A stretch of DNA of 64,000 nt from Pseudomonas migulae (GTDB taxonomy: Bacteria; Pseudomonadota; Gammaproteobacteria; Pseudomonadales; Pseudomonadaceae), in assembly GCF_024169315.1 (NCBI RefSeq), contig NZ_JALJWR010000001.1, forward strand, positions 4,886,501-4,950,500, written 5' to 3'. Every line of letters starts with the position of its first letter. Positions within the stretch are counted from its first letter, which is position 1. The notes under the pieces are model-generated. The model was not told where the DNA came from. It ran no database searches and saw only the letters and a list, made by a program, of their open reading frames with translations. Shown here piece by piece: positions 19,328 to 28,203 of the stretch. Made by a program: the position numbers and the translations under genes.

Positions 19328-19749
19328 CCACTACTTACACGTTCTCCGTCAGCCTGTTGGACGCGAGCGCCAATCCGAACGGGTTGCAGATTTGGCAGAG
19401 CGGCACGTTGACGTTCGACACCGTTTCGATGACGGGCGAATTGGCGCTTCCAGGTTTTTACAAAGATCCGATCCCGTACGAGGGAAGCACCGAATCGCCA
19501 TCAACGTCGGCAGGCACGACCATCGAGGCCTCGGGCAAAAGTACCGAAGCACAGATCACCTTCACGGTGACCTATAACTTTGATGGTTTTCTTTTCAACG
19601 GCAGCTATGTCGGCGGGTTGATCAGCGTGCTCGACTACGCCGCACAAGAGACCTATCTCTATGTCATCCAGGGGCTTTCTCCGCAGTCGCCATCGGGGGC
19701 GACATTCCGTGGAGGATCTGGTGACAAGAGAGCGCCGCGAACGGCCTGA
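19324..19749 (+). CDS. Hypothetical protein, second of a coupled pair
   Basis: A 141-residue beta-rich Ser/Thr/Gly protein with no signal peptide, starting on the overlapping ATGA of the preceding gene. The N-terminal YTFSVSLLDA and central TFTVTYNFDGFLFNG segments suggest a single beta-sandwich domain. The last 15 residues are Gly/Arg-rich and look unstructured. Function unknown; the coupling implies a joint product with the upstream protein. Confidence 0.65.
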   Translation: MTTTYTFSVSLLDASANPNGLQIWQSGTLTFDTVSMTGELALPGFYKDPIPYEGSTESPSTSAGTTIEASGKSTEAQITFTVTYNFDGFLFNGSYVGGLISVLDYAAQETYLYVIQGLSPQSPSGATFRGGSGDKRAPRTA

Positions 19750-19774
19750 TCCCCGTTTTTCGCAGGCATGAAAA

Positions 19775-19802
19775 AGGCCCTGAGTCATTCGACTCAGGGC
19801 CT
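19775..19802 (-). terminator. Rho-independent terminator of the yebG-like gene
   Basis: A 12-bp perfect stem (AGGCCCTGAGTC / GACTCAGGGCCT) around ATTC is followed on the minus strand by five T residues. It may also stop readthrough from the plus-strand pair ending at 19749. Confidence 0.85.
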
Positions 19803-19820
19803 ATTCAATTCGGGTGTCTC

Positions 19821-20156
19821 TTACTTGGGTGTCTTGGCTGCTTTAGCGGGCTTGGCAGGCTCAGCGGCTTCGACTGCTTCAACAACGGGTTCCGCTATTT
19901 CAGCCGGCGCATTCAACAGTTCGGACAGCGCATCCGGCTGGCTCTTGAACGCCTTGGCGAACACATCGCGGTTCTTCGCCATGTAGATCCCGGCTTCTTC
20001 CACCTGCTGCTCGGTCAGGGACGGAACGGCTTTTTGCAACACTTCAGCCAGCAATTCGGCCAGTTCGAGCATTTTGTCATGACGGTCAGCTTCGGCTTTA
20101 TCCATGAACAAGCGCTCCAGATCTCGGCTGCTGCGGTATACCACTTCGACGGCCAT
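19821..20156 (-). CDS. yebG: YebG family SOS-induced protein
   Basis: A 111-residue YebG-type DNA-damage-inducible protein. The conserved N-terminus (AVEVVYRSSRDLERLFMDKA and the following DRHDKMLELAELLAEVL) is clear; the tail is an Ala/Pro/Glu/Lys-rich low-complexity stretch. YebG function is not established, but it is a LexA regulon member in enterobacteria and pseudomonads. A near-consensus LexA box lies 44 bp upstream. A terminator follows the stop. Confidence 0.9.
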   Translation of the reverse strand: MAVEVVYRSSRDLERLFMDKAEADRHDKMLELAELLAEVLQKAVPSLTEQQVEEAGIYMAKNRDVFAKAFKSQPDALSELLNAPAEIAEPVVEAVEAAEPAKPAKAAKTPK

Positions 20157-20199
20157 TCACCACCTCACATGCCTTCACGATAGTTGTCTGTTTCGACCA

Positions 20200-20215
20200 C
20201 TGTATTTATATACAG
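20200..20215. promoter_or_regulatory. LexA (SOS) box of the yebG-like gene
   Basis: CTGTATTTATATACAG matches the CTGT-N8-ACAG consensus with an AT alternating centre. It is 44 bp upstream of the YebG start codon. Confidence 0.9.
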
Positions 20216-20310
20216 CGAAAAGGATAAGCGAATCCCCGCGCTTTGGGTAGTGGCTTTTTACTTTAGCCGGAAATATGGATCGTGCAGTGGCAGGCAGCGA
20301 GAGGCTGACG

Positions 20311-23139
20311 TCAGCCAAGACGTCGGCGAATGACCTCGATTCGGGCGACAAACTCTTCCTTTGCCTGTGACCTGTTTATCAGGGGATCCTGCAACGCGTG
20401 ATCGTCAAAAAAAGATCCCCAGTCAGTATTCATGAATTGCTCCATGGTCGATGACTTGTCCGCAAAAACTGCGAGATGTTCATCTGTGATCTGATTTGCG
20501 TCGATGGCAGAAAATCCAGGCTCAAGTATCTGGTCATGATCGATCGCATAGGCCTTGCCAACATGATTGAACACTATGTTCCCATGCTGGCCATCATCAA
20601 TTCGATCCCGTGTATTCAGTAAAAAATCGAATACATACATGCTCGAATTCCGGCGGTCGAAATTTATTGATGCATTTGTAGGGGGGACGAAGCGTGAGAG
20701 AACCTGTCGATCTTCTCCTGGCTGCAGAATCGTCGCAGGAACGATATTCAAATTCAGCTTTTCACTGAATCGGAAGGCAAACACTTCGTTACTGGCACCT
20801 ATGCGTTGCCTGACGACGTCTTTGGCATCCAGTGCGACCATGGATGAATAGTCCTTTAACACTAACCAATCGTTCTCAGTGTGTTTGGTCAGCCAGGTCT
20901 CAAAGCTGCTGGAGAGATCTTTTATTTTTATTAGCTCCAGAGGTGTTTCACCAACGTTGATCATTTTTTCGGGGGGCGAAATATCAGCAATAGGAGCATC
21001 AGGAGGGGGGGCGAAACTGGACGGGACTTCTGACCGGCCAGCGCCGTTTGTTCCGTGCATTGGTCGCGGCGGAACTGGAGGGGGCAGGATGCGCGTTGTG
21101 GAAGCAGGTCTATCCGAAATCGGAGGCGATCCGGCAGATGTCTTCACCAGACCATTTGTGTCCCTATGCGAAACAGGGTTGTTACCAACCATTTTATAAA
21201 GGTTCAATCCATCCACAGCCCCTCCCGGATCCGGATTAAGCCACCTCGACCACCAATGTACGTAGTACCGGAACCCATAGTAGATAAGCCCGCTGGCATC
21301 ACGCTCCTTTCCCGAATAACGAACGGTTTTATAGTTTCCTTCCGTCTCACTGCGAGCCGCGAACCACGCCGTGCCACCATAGGGGTAATAACCTTCCCGG
21401 CTCAGCGTTCGCGCTTGATCATCCAGTTCCAGAACACACGAACCTAGCTGATCGCCAAGCCCGTAGCGTAATTGATTATTCCCGGCGTCCTTCGGTAAGG
21501 CGCTCTTCCAGTGCAGTACCCGAATACTGCTGCGTCCGGCTTGAACATGGATAACGTACAAGACTTCATGACCGTCCGTATTGGTGCGTATTTCCAACCC
21601 CGGGAGATATAGCACTTCAGCAACATGGACCAGATTTCTGGCCTGCGTGGTTCGCACTTTACGCACACGTTGACCGTCGCCGTCATAGCCGTACCACTCC
21701 GTGTCGTTTGCCCTGTCAGGCCGCGAGACCAGGGTGATCTCTTGCAGTTGGTTACGCAGGTTCCAGTTCATGTCCGGCCCGGGCTGCAGGCGCTTGAGGT
21801 TACCGTTCAGGTCAAAACTGTTGGCAAAGTCGGGATCCGGCCCACCTTCAGTAATGGGCAAACTACGATTGCTGCCGGAGGCCGTTATCATCTCTCGACA
21901 ATATTGCTGTGCTCCGACGTGAACCAACTTAAACAGGTTGCCGCCATCATCGTAATCAAAGGTTTGAACATAGTTAGCCATCTGGCTGGGGTCAGGCGGC
22001 AGCGGCTGAAAGTAGGGGAGTTCGGGGCCATTGGTTGGCGAGCAGCTTTCACGCCCGGTAGCCTTGATCAGTTGGTACAAGCTGTCGTAGCAGTAGCTTG
22101 AAGCAGGTTCGATTCGCTGGTTTTTGAAGTGGCGCGTTGCAAGGGCTGCGTCTTCAATGCGCACGATATTACCTACAGGATCGTAGTCATAGTTCAGGTC
22201 TTGCAGGAGCGGTGCTGCGGGATGCTGCGAAAAAAGTCGAATAAGCCGCCCGTCTTCGGGGTGGAATCGAGCGCTGTTGATTACGCCATTGCCAGCCGTT
22301 TCGTTTTCCACCTGACCGAAAGCGTTGTAACCGATCTTGCTCAACACTGTTTGTTCAGGCGATCCATGCAATTGCAGATAGGTTTGCTTGAGCAGCCCGG
22401 CCACATCGTATAGATACCGTTGGCGATTGCCCATCGCATCAATCTGCTCCAGCACTTCGTTAGTCGGTGAGTATCGAGTGGTAGATGAAAATTTATCCTG
22501 CTTCAGTTGCTCGTCTCGCAGTGGCAGTTCCTCAGGCCAGGAAGGTATCTGCAGATCTTTCAGGAAGCGCCGCGTCTCTCCGAGTGGTGCACTGCCGAGT
22601 GCATAGCCGGTTATTTGCCTGCTGCCGGCCGTGTCATCATGGCGGATCATCCGGCCACAACAATTAAGTTCAGCCGATAGAGAGTCACCCTCTCCAAAAG
22701 TAATCCTCTCGACGGCTTTTGAGTCGCCCCCCGCTTCGCTTTCACTGACTGATTCTGCACGCAGCAATTTGTCATATACGGTGCGCCGATGGCTTCCACG
22801 AGAATCAAACGACAAGCAAGCCACGCCAGCTTCATTTGCAAGCGCCAAACGCCACCCGGCATCGACGCTGTCCGTCATCAGCGCCATGCCACTCAAATTG
22901 TAGAGACGTTGGAGATTGGCCTTTGTATCGGGTTCTGTTTCTGCCTGCTTAAAGAGGCGAGGGTCCCAGTTGCCAACTAATTGCGCCGCGTGGTTGTAGA
23001 GCTGGTGAGTAACACGCGTCTGCGCTTTGCCCCCTGCAATCTTTCGGCAGTAGGCGATAGTGCGCACGACCAGACCTCTCGGGTCGATGGCCATGATTGC
23101 GGGTGTCGAAATATCCAGGCTGCGTAGGGTGGCAGACAT
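20311..23139 (-). CDS. tccC: Orphan TccC-type RHS toxin with kinase-like tail
   Basis: A 942-residue Tc-toxin C-component (TccC). Residues 1 to about 560 carry RHS/YD repeats; the conserved core is at roughly 605-663 (YSGKERDASGLIYYGFRYY, then WLNPDPGGAVDGLNLYKMVG). In the family the core self-cleaves and the variable tail is packaged in the TcB-TcC cocoon and delivered by TcA. The tail here (664-942) starts with a Pro-rich linker and then resembles PI3/4-kinase or HipA-like folds: EVFAFRFSEKLNLNIVPATI, then a DRIDDGQHGN motif at about 846-854 and AIDHD at 865-869. No TcA or TcB gene is adjacent; the Tc operon at 54 kb could supply partners. The tail DNA is AT-richer than the RHS part. Ribosome site is weak. 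Confidence 0.85.
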   Translation of the reverse strand: MSATLRSLDISTPAIMAIDPRGLVVRTIAYCRKIAGGKAQTRVTHQLYNHAAQLVGNWDPRLFKQAETEPDTKANLQRLYNLSGMALMTDSVDAGWRLALANEAGVACLSFDSRGSHRRTVYDKLLRAESVSESEAGGDSKAVERITFGEGDSLSAELNCCGRMIRHDDTAGSRQITGYALGSAPLGETRRFLKDLQIPSWPEELPLRDEQLKQDKFSSTTRYSPTNEVLEQIDAMGNRQRYLYDVAGLLKQTYLQLHGSPEQTVLSKIGYNAFGQVENETAGNGVINSARFHPEDGRLIRLFSQHPAAPLLQDLNYDYDPVGNIVRIEDAALATRHFKNQRIEPASSYCYDSLYQLIKATGRESCSPTNGPELPYFQPLPPDPSQMANYVQTFDYDDGGNLFKLVHVGAQQYCREMITASGSNRSLPITEGGPDPDFANSFDLNGNLKRLQPGPDMNWNLRNQLQEITLVSRPDRANDTEWYGYDGDGQRVRKVRTTQARNLVHVAEVLYLPGLEIRTNTDGHEVLYVIHVQAGRSSIRVLHWKSALPKDAGNNQLRYGLGDQLGSCVLELDDQARTLSREGYYPYGGTAWFAARSETEGNYKTVRYSGKERDASGLIYYGFRYYVHWWSRWLNPDPGGAVDGLNLYKMVGNNPVSHRDTNGLVKTSAGSPPISDRPASTTRILPPPVPPRPMHGTNGAGRSEVPSSFAPPPDAPIADISPPEKMINVGETPLELIKIKDLSSSFETWLTKHTENDWLVLKDYSSMVALDAKDVVRQRIGASNEVFAFRFSEKLNLNIVPATILQPGEDRQVLSRFVPPTNASINFDRRNSSMYVFDFLLNTRDRIDDGQHGNIVFNHVGKAYAIDHDQILEPGFSAIDANQITDEHLAVFADKSSTMEQFMNTDWGSFFDDHALQDPLINRSQAKEEFVARIEVIRRRLG

Positions 23140-23201
23140 GAGGCCGTCCAGATGCCCTCAACGATTCAAGCCAATGTGCCCCAGTTTTTTAACCGTCGAT
23201 A

Positions 23202-23217
23202 CTGTTAGAAATAACAG
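23202..23217. promoter_or_regulatory. Candidate SOS-type dyad upstream of tccC
   Basis: CTGTTAGAAATAACAG is a near-perfect dyad fitting CTGT-N8-ACAG, 63 bp upstream of the tccC start and in its promoter position. The centre is AT-rich but not alternating, so LexA binding is plausible, not certain. Confidence 0.5.
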
Positions 23218-23386
23218 TTTTACAGGAAAAGCTGATATTGCTCGGAAGTCGAAAGAGCTTCGGTAAGTGCCTTATACGCCACGGCCATCCTCTCAATCGA
23301 CGGCCTCTGGCCTTTTTTCTGCATGCTGAACAACCGTCACGTCCAACCCGCATCATCCGCTCGAACCGAGCTAAGGAAGAATCATC

Positions 23387-23887
23387 GTGAAAATCAACTG
23401 GGCCGAGAACCTGCGGCAGAACGTGCACCAACTCGCCGAGTCCCTGGGCAATCTGTTTGTCGAGACCTTCCACTACCTGGCGCTGTTCGCCATTGGCGCG
23501 GTGACCGCGTGGGCGGCGGTGATGGAGTTTCTGGGGATGATCGAAGAAGGGCACATCAAGATCGATGACATCTTGCTGCTGTTCATCTACCTCGAACTGG
23601 GCGCGATGGTCGGGATTTACTTCAAGACCAACCACATGCCGGTGCGATTCCTGATCTACGTGGCGATCACCGCGTTGACGCGTTTGCTGATCTCCAACGT
23701 CTCGCACCACAACCCGCCTGACCTCGGGATCATTTACCTGTGCGGCGGGATTCTGCTGCTGGCGTTTGCGATTCTGGTGGTGCGTTACGCCTCGTCGCAA
23801 TTCCCTTCGGTGAAGATCGAACACCCGCAACGCAAGATCGGTGCGGGTTCCGGTGAGCATCCCGACGTGGAGAAGGGCGAGATTTAA
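23387..23887 (+). CDS. psiE: PsiE family membrane protein
   Basis: A 166-residue protein of the phosphate-starvation-inducible PsiE family with four hydrophobic segments (about 27-48, 62-78, 85-103 and 114-134). The family motif FIYLELGAMVGIYFKTNHMP is present. GTG start with AAGGAAG 7 nt upstream. Function in the family is unknown. The stop overlaps the convergent DUF3509 stop by 4 nt over a TTAA tetranucleotide. Confidence 0.88.
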   Translation: MKINWAENLRQNVHQLAESLGNLFVETFHYLALFAIGAVTAWAAVMEFLGMIEEGHIKIDDILLLFIYLELGAMVGIYFKTNHMPVRFLIYVAITALTRLLISNVSHHNPPDLGIIYLCGGILLLAFAILVVRYASSQFPSVKIEHPQRKIGAGSGEHPDVEKGEI

Positions 23888-24198
23888 AGGCGCATGGCGG
23901 GCCGCGGATGGCCTTTGGTTGGCGGCGGCAGCGTGTGGTTGTCGCCGTCGGTCATGGCTTCGAGGATGGTCATGGCGCACTGTCCCTGTTCGATGGCAAT
24001 GCCGAACTGAATGCTTTGCACCAAGCGTTTGAGGCGTTTGGGGTCATTGCGTTGTTCGGCGCTGATCATCCGTTTGGCCACGATGCGGCCACTGTTGGAC
24101 AAGGTCAGCATGATGCGGCCGTCCAGACCCTGAATGCTCAGGTTGATCTGGTAATCCGGTGCAAAGGCATCGGTAATAAGCTGAAAAGGGTTGTCCAT
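23884..24198 (-). CDS. DUF3509 family protein
   Basis: A 104-residue protein of the Pseudomonas-restricted DUF3509 family, recognised from MDNPFQLITDAFAPDYQINL and the IVAKRMISAEQRNDPKRL segment. Soluble, with no membrane segment. Function unknown. Its stop codon overlaps that of psiE on the opposite strand. Confidence 0.8.
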   Translation of the reverse strand: MDNPFQLITDAFAPDYQINLSIQGLDGRIMLTLSNSGRIVAKRMISAEQRNDPKRLKRLVQSIQFGIAIEQGQCAMTILEAMTDGDNHTLPPPTKGHPRPAMRL

Positions 24199-24373
24199 GA
24201 TGCGTCACCGCCTGATTGAACGTGCAGTAGTTGACCGGCCATGATCGGGTTGGTTCGCAACTCCGGACCATCGGCAGGCCGCTCGCTGAGGTTTTCAAAA
24301 GTCCTTTTTGCCTCGTCAGGGATGTAGCAAGGGGCATGCCGGAAAAATTGTCGAACAATGATCACAGCAAAAA

Positions 24374-24405
24374 AGAGGCGGGCACTGAGGCCCGCCTTCT
24401 TTTTT
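24374..24405 (-). terminator. Bidirectional terminator downstream of sdaA
   Basis: AGGCGGGC/GCCCGCCT stem (24376-24383 with 24390-24397) flanked by A6 and T6 tracts on the two sides. On the minus strand it closes sdaA, 57 bp past its stop. Confidence 0.8.
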
Positions 24406-24461
24406 CTGCCCGTTTCAGGGCATGAATGAGCAGATGATCGCTGACGGTGCAATCAGACCGG

Positions 24462-25838
24462 TCAGCACTCCACCCAGCTCACCGCCAAGCCGCCCCGTGA
24501 AGTCTCTTTGTATTTGTCATGCATGTCGGCGCCGGTATCGCGCATGGTGCGGATCACCCGGTCCAGGGAAATGAAGTGTTTGCCGTCGCCGCGCAGGGCC
24601 ATTTGCGTGGCGTTGATCGCCTTGACGGCGGCGATGGCGTTGCGCTCGATGCACGGCACTTGCACCAGACCGCCGACCGGGTCGCAGGTCAGGCCGAGGT
24701 TATGTTCCAGGCCGATTTCGGCAGCGTTTTCCAGTTGCTCCGGCGTGGCACCGAGCACGTCCGCCAGACCGGCAGCGGCCATGGCGCACGCCGAACCGAC
24801 TTCGCCCTGACAGCCGACTTCGGCGCCGGAGATCGAGGCGTTTTTCTTGCAGAGAATGCCCACCGCCGCCGCGCCCAGAAAGAACGCGACCACGTCATCG
24901 TCCGACGCGTCCGGGTTGAATTTCATGTAGTAGTGCAGCACGGCTGGAATGATCCCGGCCGCGCCGTTGGTAGGCGCAGTGACCATCCGTCCGCCCGCCG
25001 CGTTTTCTTCGTTCACGGCGAGGGCGAACAGGTTGACCCACTCCATCGCCGACAGCGTCGAAGTGATGACATTCGGCTTGCCGATTTCCAACAGGCTGCG
25101 ATGCAATTTCGCCGCACGACGAGGAACATTCAGACCTCCGGGCAGGATGCCTTCGTGGCGCAGGCCTTGCTCTACGCATTCGCGCATCACCGACCAGATG
25201 TGCAGCAAACCCTGACGGATGTCGGCTTCGCTGCGCCAGGCCAGTTCGTTGGCCATCATCAACTCGGACACCCGCAGCCCGTGCTGGTTACAGAGCTTGA
25301 GCAATTCGGCGGCGCTGGAAAAATCGTACGGCAGCACCACGTCGCTGGTCGGCGCAATGCCGGACTCGGCTTCGGCCGCTTCGATGATGAAACCGCCGCC
25401 AACCGAGTAGTACGTTTGCTCGTATAGCTCGCCGGTTGCGCCAATGGCTGTCAGAGACATGGCGTTTGGGTGGTAGGGCAGGCTCTCGTCGAGCAGCAGG
25501 AGATCGCGTTGCCAGTCGAAGGCAATGGTCTTTTTGCCGGCCAGGGGCAGTTCGCACGTTTCACGCAGGGTCTGGATTCGGCTGTCGATAGATGTGGGGT
25601 CGATGCTGTCCGGCCACTCACCCATCAGGCCCATGACACAGGCGCGGTCGGTGGCGTGGCCGACGCCGGTGGCTGAAAGAGAACCGTACAGGCGGATTTC
25701 CACTCGACGGACGGCGTTGAGCAGATTTTGCTCAATCAGTGCCTGGGCGAAGGTCGCGGCGGCGCGCATCGGGCCGACGGTGTGGGAACTGGACGGACCG
25801 ATACCGACTTTGAAAAGATCAAAAACACTGATAGCCAT
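24462..25838 (-). CDS. sdaA: L-serine ammonia-lyase (iron-sulfur type)
   Basis: A 458-residue single-chain L-serine deaminase converting serine to pyruvate and ammonia. It opens with [20 protein letters not shown]. The [4Fe-4S] ligand cysteines fall at Cys343 ([12 protein letters not shown]), Cys385 (GLTCDPVGG) and Cys396 (VQVPCIERN), the same numbers as in the Legionella type 2 enzyme, and the last residue is Cys458, matching the tail cysteine that occupies that enzyme's active site. The frame extends far upstream but the MAISVFDLF start fits the family. Divergent from a LysR regulator. Confidence 0.95.
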   Translation of the reverse strand: MAISVFDLFKVGIGPSSSHTVGPMRAAATFAQALIEQNLLNAVRRVEIRLYGSLSATGVGHATDRACVMGLMGEWPDSIDPTSIDSRIQTLRETCELPLAGKKTIAFDWQRDLLLLDESLPYHPNAMSLTAIGATGELYEQTYYSVGGGFIIEAAEAESGIAPTSDVVLPYDFSSAAELLKLCNQHGLRVSELMMANELAWRSEADIRQGLLHIWSVMRECVEQGLRHEGILPGGLNVPRRAAKLHRSLLEIGKPNVITSTLSAMEWVNLFALAVNEENAAGGRMVTAPTNGAAGIIPAVLHYYMKFNPDASDDDVVAFFLGAAAVGILCKKNASISGAEVGCQGEVGSACAMAAAGLADVLGATPEQLENAAEIGLEHNLGLTCDPVGGLVQVPCIERNAIAAVKAINATQMALRGDGKHFISLDRVIRTMRDTGADMHDKYKETSRGGLAVSWVEC

Positions 25839-25973
25839 GCTAAAGCCTATACAAGCAATGGAAGAGGAATCGCTGCCATTTTTGTAGGACAAGCGCAATC
25901 TCGGCGATACTGCCTGCCTCGGTCCTACGTGACCAACGAAACTTCCTAAGACAGCCTTTAGCAGGACTAAACA

Positions 25974-26921
25974 ATGAGTCGCCAATTGCACGCCCAGACT
26001 TACGTCTGGCTGCACGTGTTTTCCTGTGCCGCGCGGCACCTGTCGTTTACCCGTTGCGCCGAAGAGCTGCACATCACGCCGGGTGCGGTCAGTCAGCAAA
26101 TCCGCCAACTGGAAGAGCGGCTGGGGTTTCGACTGTTCCACCGGCGTGCCCGCGGTGTGGAGTTGAGCGCCGAAGGCCAGCGCCTGGCCATCACCGTCAA
26201 TGAGGCTTACGGCAGCATCGATGCGGAATTGCGACGACTGGACGCGGGCATGATCAGCGGGACGTTGCGGGTGCGTTCGATTCCGTCGTTCCTGAGCAAA
26301 TGGCTGACCCCGCGTCTGCCGCGCTTGCAGCAGCGTTTTCCGGACATTCAATTGCGCCTGGTGGCGGAGGACAGCAGCGTGCCGTTGCACGAGGGCGACT
26401 TCGACCTGGCGATAGATCTGAACGACGGCAGTTACCCCGGCCTGTTATCCACAACCTTGCTCGATGAGCAGATCTTCCCGGTCTGCGCGCCGAGCTTATT
26501 GCGCGGGCGGCCACCCTTGCATGGCCCGGCAGACCTGGCGCACTTTCCGTTGTTGCATGACATCACGGCCTGGCGCGGCAGCTATGAGTACGCGGAATGG
26601 GAGTTCTATCTCAACGCCATCGGCTACGAAGGCGCGGATGTGCGTCGCGGGCACACCTTCAATCGCAACCACCTGACCATCGAAGCGGCGATTGCCGGAA
26701 TGGGCGTGGCGATTGCGCGGCGTACCTTGCTGAACGATGAGCTGGAGCGCGGGGCGTTGATCGTGCCGTTTGGTCTGGCGGTGCCCAATCACAAGCGTTA
26801 CGTGCTGCTTTATGCACCGGGGGCGCTGAGCCACCCTGGCGTGCGCGCGGTGCATGACTGGCTGGTGGAGGAAGCGGGGGTTTTTCGAAGCCTGCACCCG
26901 CTGGCAGAGCGGCAGATGTGA
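25974..26921 (+). CDS. LysR family regulator, DsdC/GcvA-like
   Basis: A 315-residue LysR-type regulator. The N-terminal helix-turn-helix is at about residues 20-60 ([20 protein letters not shown]), and the effector domain follows with the GcvA/DsdC style [19 protein letters not shown]. It is divergent from sdaA across 135 bp, so it is a natural candidate regulator of serine catabolism. An AGCAGGA-type site precedes the ATG. Confidence 0.85.
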   Translation: MSRQLHAQTYVWLHVFSCAARHLSFTRCAEELHITPGAVSQQIRQLEERLGFRLFHRRARGVELSAEGQRLAITVNEAYGSIDAELRRLDAGMISGTLRVRSIPSFLSKWLTPRLPRLQQRFPDIQLRLVAEDSSVPLHEGDFDLAIDLNDGSYPGLLSTTLLDEQIFPVCAPSLLRGRPPLHGPADLAHFPLLHDITAWRGSYEYAEWEFYLNAIGYEGADVRRGHTFNRNHLTIEAAIAGMGVAIARRTLLNDELERGALIVPFGLAVPNHKRYVLLYAPGALSHPGVRAVHDWLVEEAGVFRSLHPLAERQM

Positions 26922-27134
26922 GCATTTGTGACAAAGAAGTGAATCGACCCAACTCCCGACCTTAACAGCGCTTTTGCTCCTTGTCTGGCTTTTTTTGCGA
27001 ATGAAAATTTATCTTTTTTCAGGGGTTGAATTGTTCGGCGCACAGACCGATTGTGTAAGTAAGAGGTCACGGTGACGACGCCCAAGGGCCAGCCGAAGGG
27101 CCTCTCGCGAGCTAGCTGAAATAAGGGATGAACT

Positions 27135-27542
27135 ATGCAAATCCAAGTCAACAGCGATAACCATATTCAAAGCAGCATCCGACTGGAGGAGTGGGTACGT
27201 ACTACCATTGAGAGCACGCTCGAACGTTATGAAGAGGACCTGACACGCGTCGAGGTTCATCTGCGGGACGAGAACGGCGACAAGCCTGGTCCCCACGACA
27301 TGCGCTGCCAGCTGGAAGCGCGGCCAAAAGGCCACCAACCGATTTCTGTCACCCATAAAGCCGCAAACCTGGAACTGGCGATCGACGGTGCGGCTGAAAA
27401 ACTCGAACACGCGCTGGAACACCTGTTCGGCAAACTGCGAGGCAAACCGCGTGCCGCGGTAGTGCCATTCGAAAGAGTCGCAGCCGATGCGCTGCTGGAA
27501 GACGAGTTTCTCGAGAACGAACAGGCTGCACAAAACGGCTGA
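27135..27542 (+). CDS. HPF/RaiA family ribosome-associated protein
   Basis: A 135-residue protein with the hibernation-promoting-factor/sigma-54-modulation fold: QIQVNSDNHIQ strand, helix WVRTTIESTLERYEEDLTRVEVHL, and the central HKAANLELAIDGAAEKLEHAL helix. Such proteins bind the ribosomal decoding region in slow growth. The tail is short and acidic, so it is a short-form type without a dimerisation domain. AAGGG precedes the ATG, and a strong terminator follows. The 213-bp gap upstream holds no gene that I can see. Confidence 0.8.
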   Translation: MQIQVNSDNHIQSSIRLEEWVRTTIESTLERYEEDLTRVEVHLRDENGDKPGPHDMRCQLEARPKGHQPISVTHKAANLELAIDGAAEKLEHALEHLFGKLRGKPRAAVVPFERVAADALLEDEFLENEQAAQNG

Positions 27543-27576
27543 CGCCTGAATCACTATTTATCTTTCCACCACTGAA

Positions 27577-27606
27577 AACGGGCCTGCTTATGCAGGCCCG
27601 TTCTTG
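27577..27606 (+). terminator. Rho-independent terminator of the HPF-like gene
   Basis: An 11-bp stem (AACGGGCCTGC / GCAGGCCCGTT) around TTAT, then a T-rich run on the plus strand. Confidence 0.85.
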
Positions 27607-27645
27607 TTTCAGGGTTTGGCTAATTCTTCCAGGCCGATGAATACC

Positions 27646-27766
27646 TGTGGCGAGGGGATTTATCCCCGTCGGACTGCGAAGCGGCCCCAAAATCTGCAAT
27701 CACGGTGTGTCTGATATCCATTTACGACTGCTTCGCAGCCGAACGGGGATAAATCCCCTCGCCACA
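27646..27766. repeat. REP doublet of a second type (TGTGGCGAGGGGATTTATCCCC)
   Basis: Inverted copies of TGTGGCGAGGGGATTTATCC, at 27646 onward and ending at 27766, with internal CTGCGAAGC/GCTTCGCAG arms. This is a different REP family from the other eight doublets. Confidence 0.85.
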
Positions 27767-27829
27767 ATGATTGTCTTGCTCCAGGTATCATTGGACCAAA
27801 ACGCAGGAAAAGCCGGATCTTTTTTGCGT

Positions 27830-27850
27830 ATGAGAATATTTATCATTAAT
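27830..27850. promoter_or_regulatory. Candidate Fur box
   Basis: ATGAGAATATTTATCATTA resembles the Fur consensus built of GATAAT-type hexamers and lies about 60 bp before the DUF3649 gene that opens an iron-linked operon. Confidence 0.55.
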
Positions 27851-27909
27851 ATCGAGACCTTGTTGGCCCCCTGAATTTCTCGCGGCCTCACCCGTTTCAA
27901 GGTCGAAAC

Positions 27910-28203
27910 ATGAAAGCACTCCCCGTTTCCTATCGAATGGCCGTCACGTCGCGAGTCCTCGCTGCCGTGGTGGGCGGCTATATCGTCGCGGCGCTCGCCA
28001 GTGTCAGCCTGAGTCTGTGGGTGCCCATGGCCCGCGCGGACGCGGTGGTGACCGGGATGATGACCTCGTTTCTGGCCTACCTGTGCGCGGTGATCTGGTG
28101 TTTTGCCTGCCGGAGCGCGTGGCAGGCCTGGCTCGGGTTAATCGTGCCGAGCCTGGTGCTGGCGGCGGTGTCGGGGCTGGCGTATTGGATGGGCCACTCA
28201 TGA
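27910..28203 (+). CDS. DUF3649 iron-uptake associated membrane protein
   Basis: A 97-residue protein with three hydrophobic segments and the DUF3649 pattern. In pseudomonads this family sits with PepSY and DUF3325 proteins next to TonB-dependent siderophore receptors. AAGG lies upstream of the ATG. Its stop overlaps the next ATG (ATGA), so it is translationally coupled to the PepSY gene. Confidence 0.8.
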   Translation: MKALPVSYRMAVTSRVLAAVVGGYIVAALASVSLSLWVPMARADAVVTGMMTSFLAYLCAVIWCFACRSAWQAWLGLIVPSLVLAAVSGLAYWMGHS

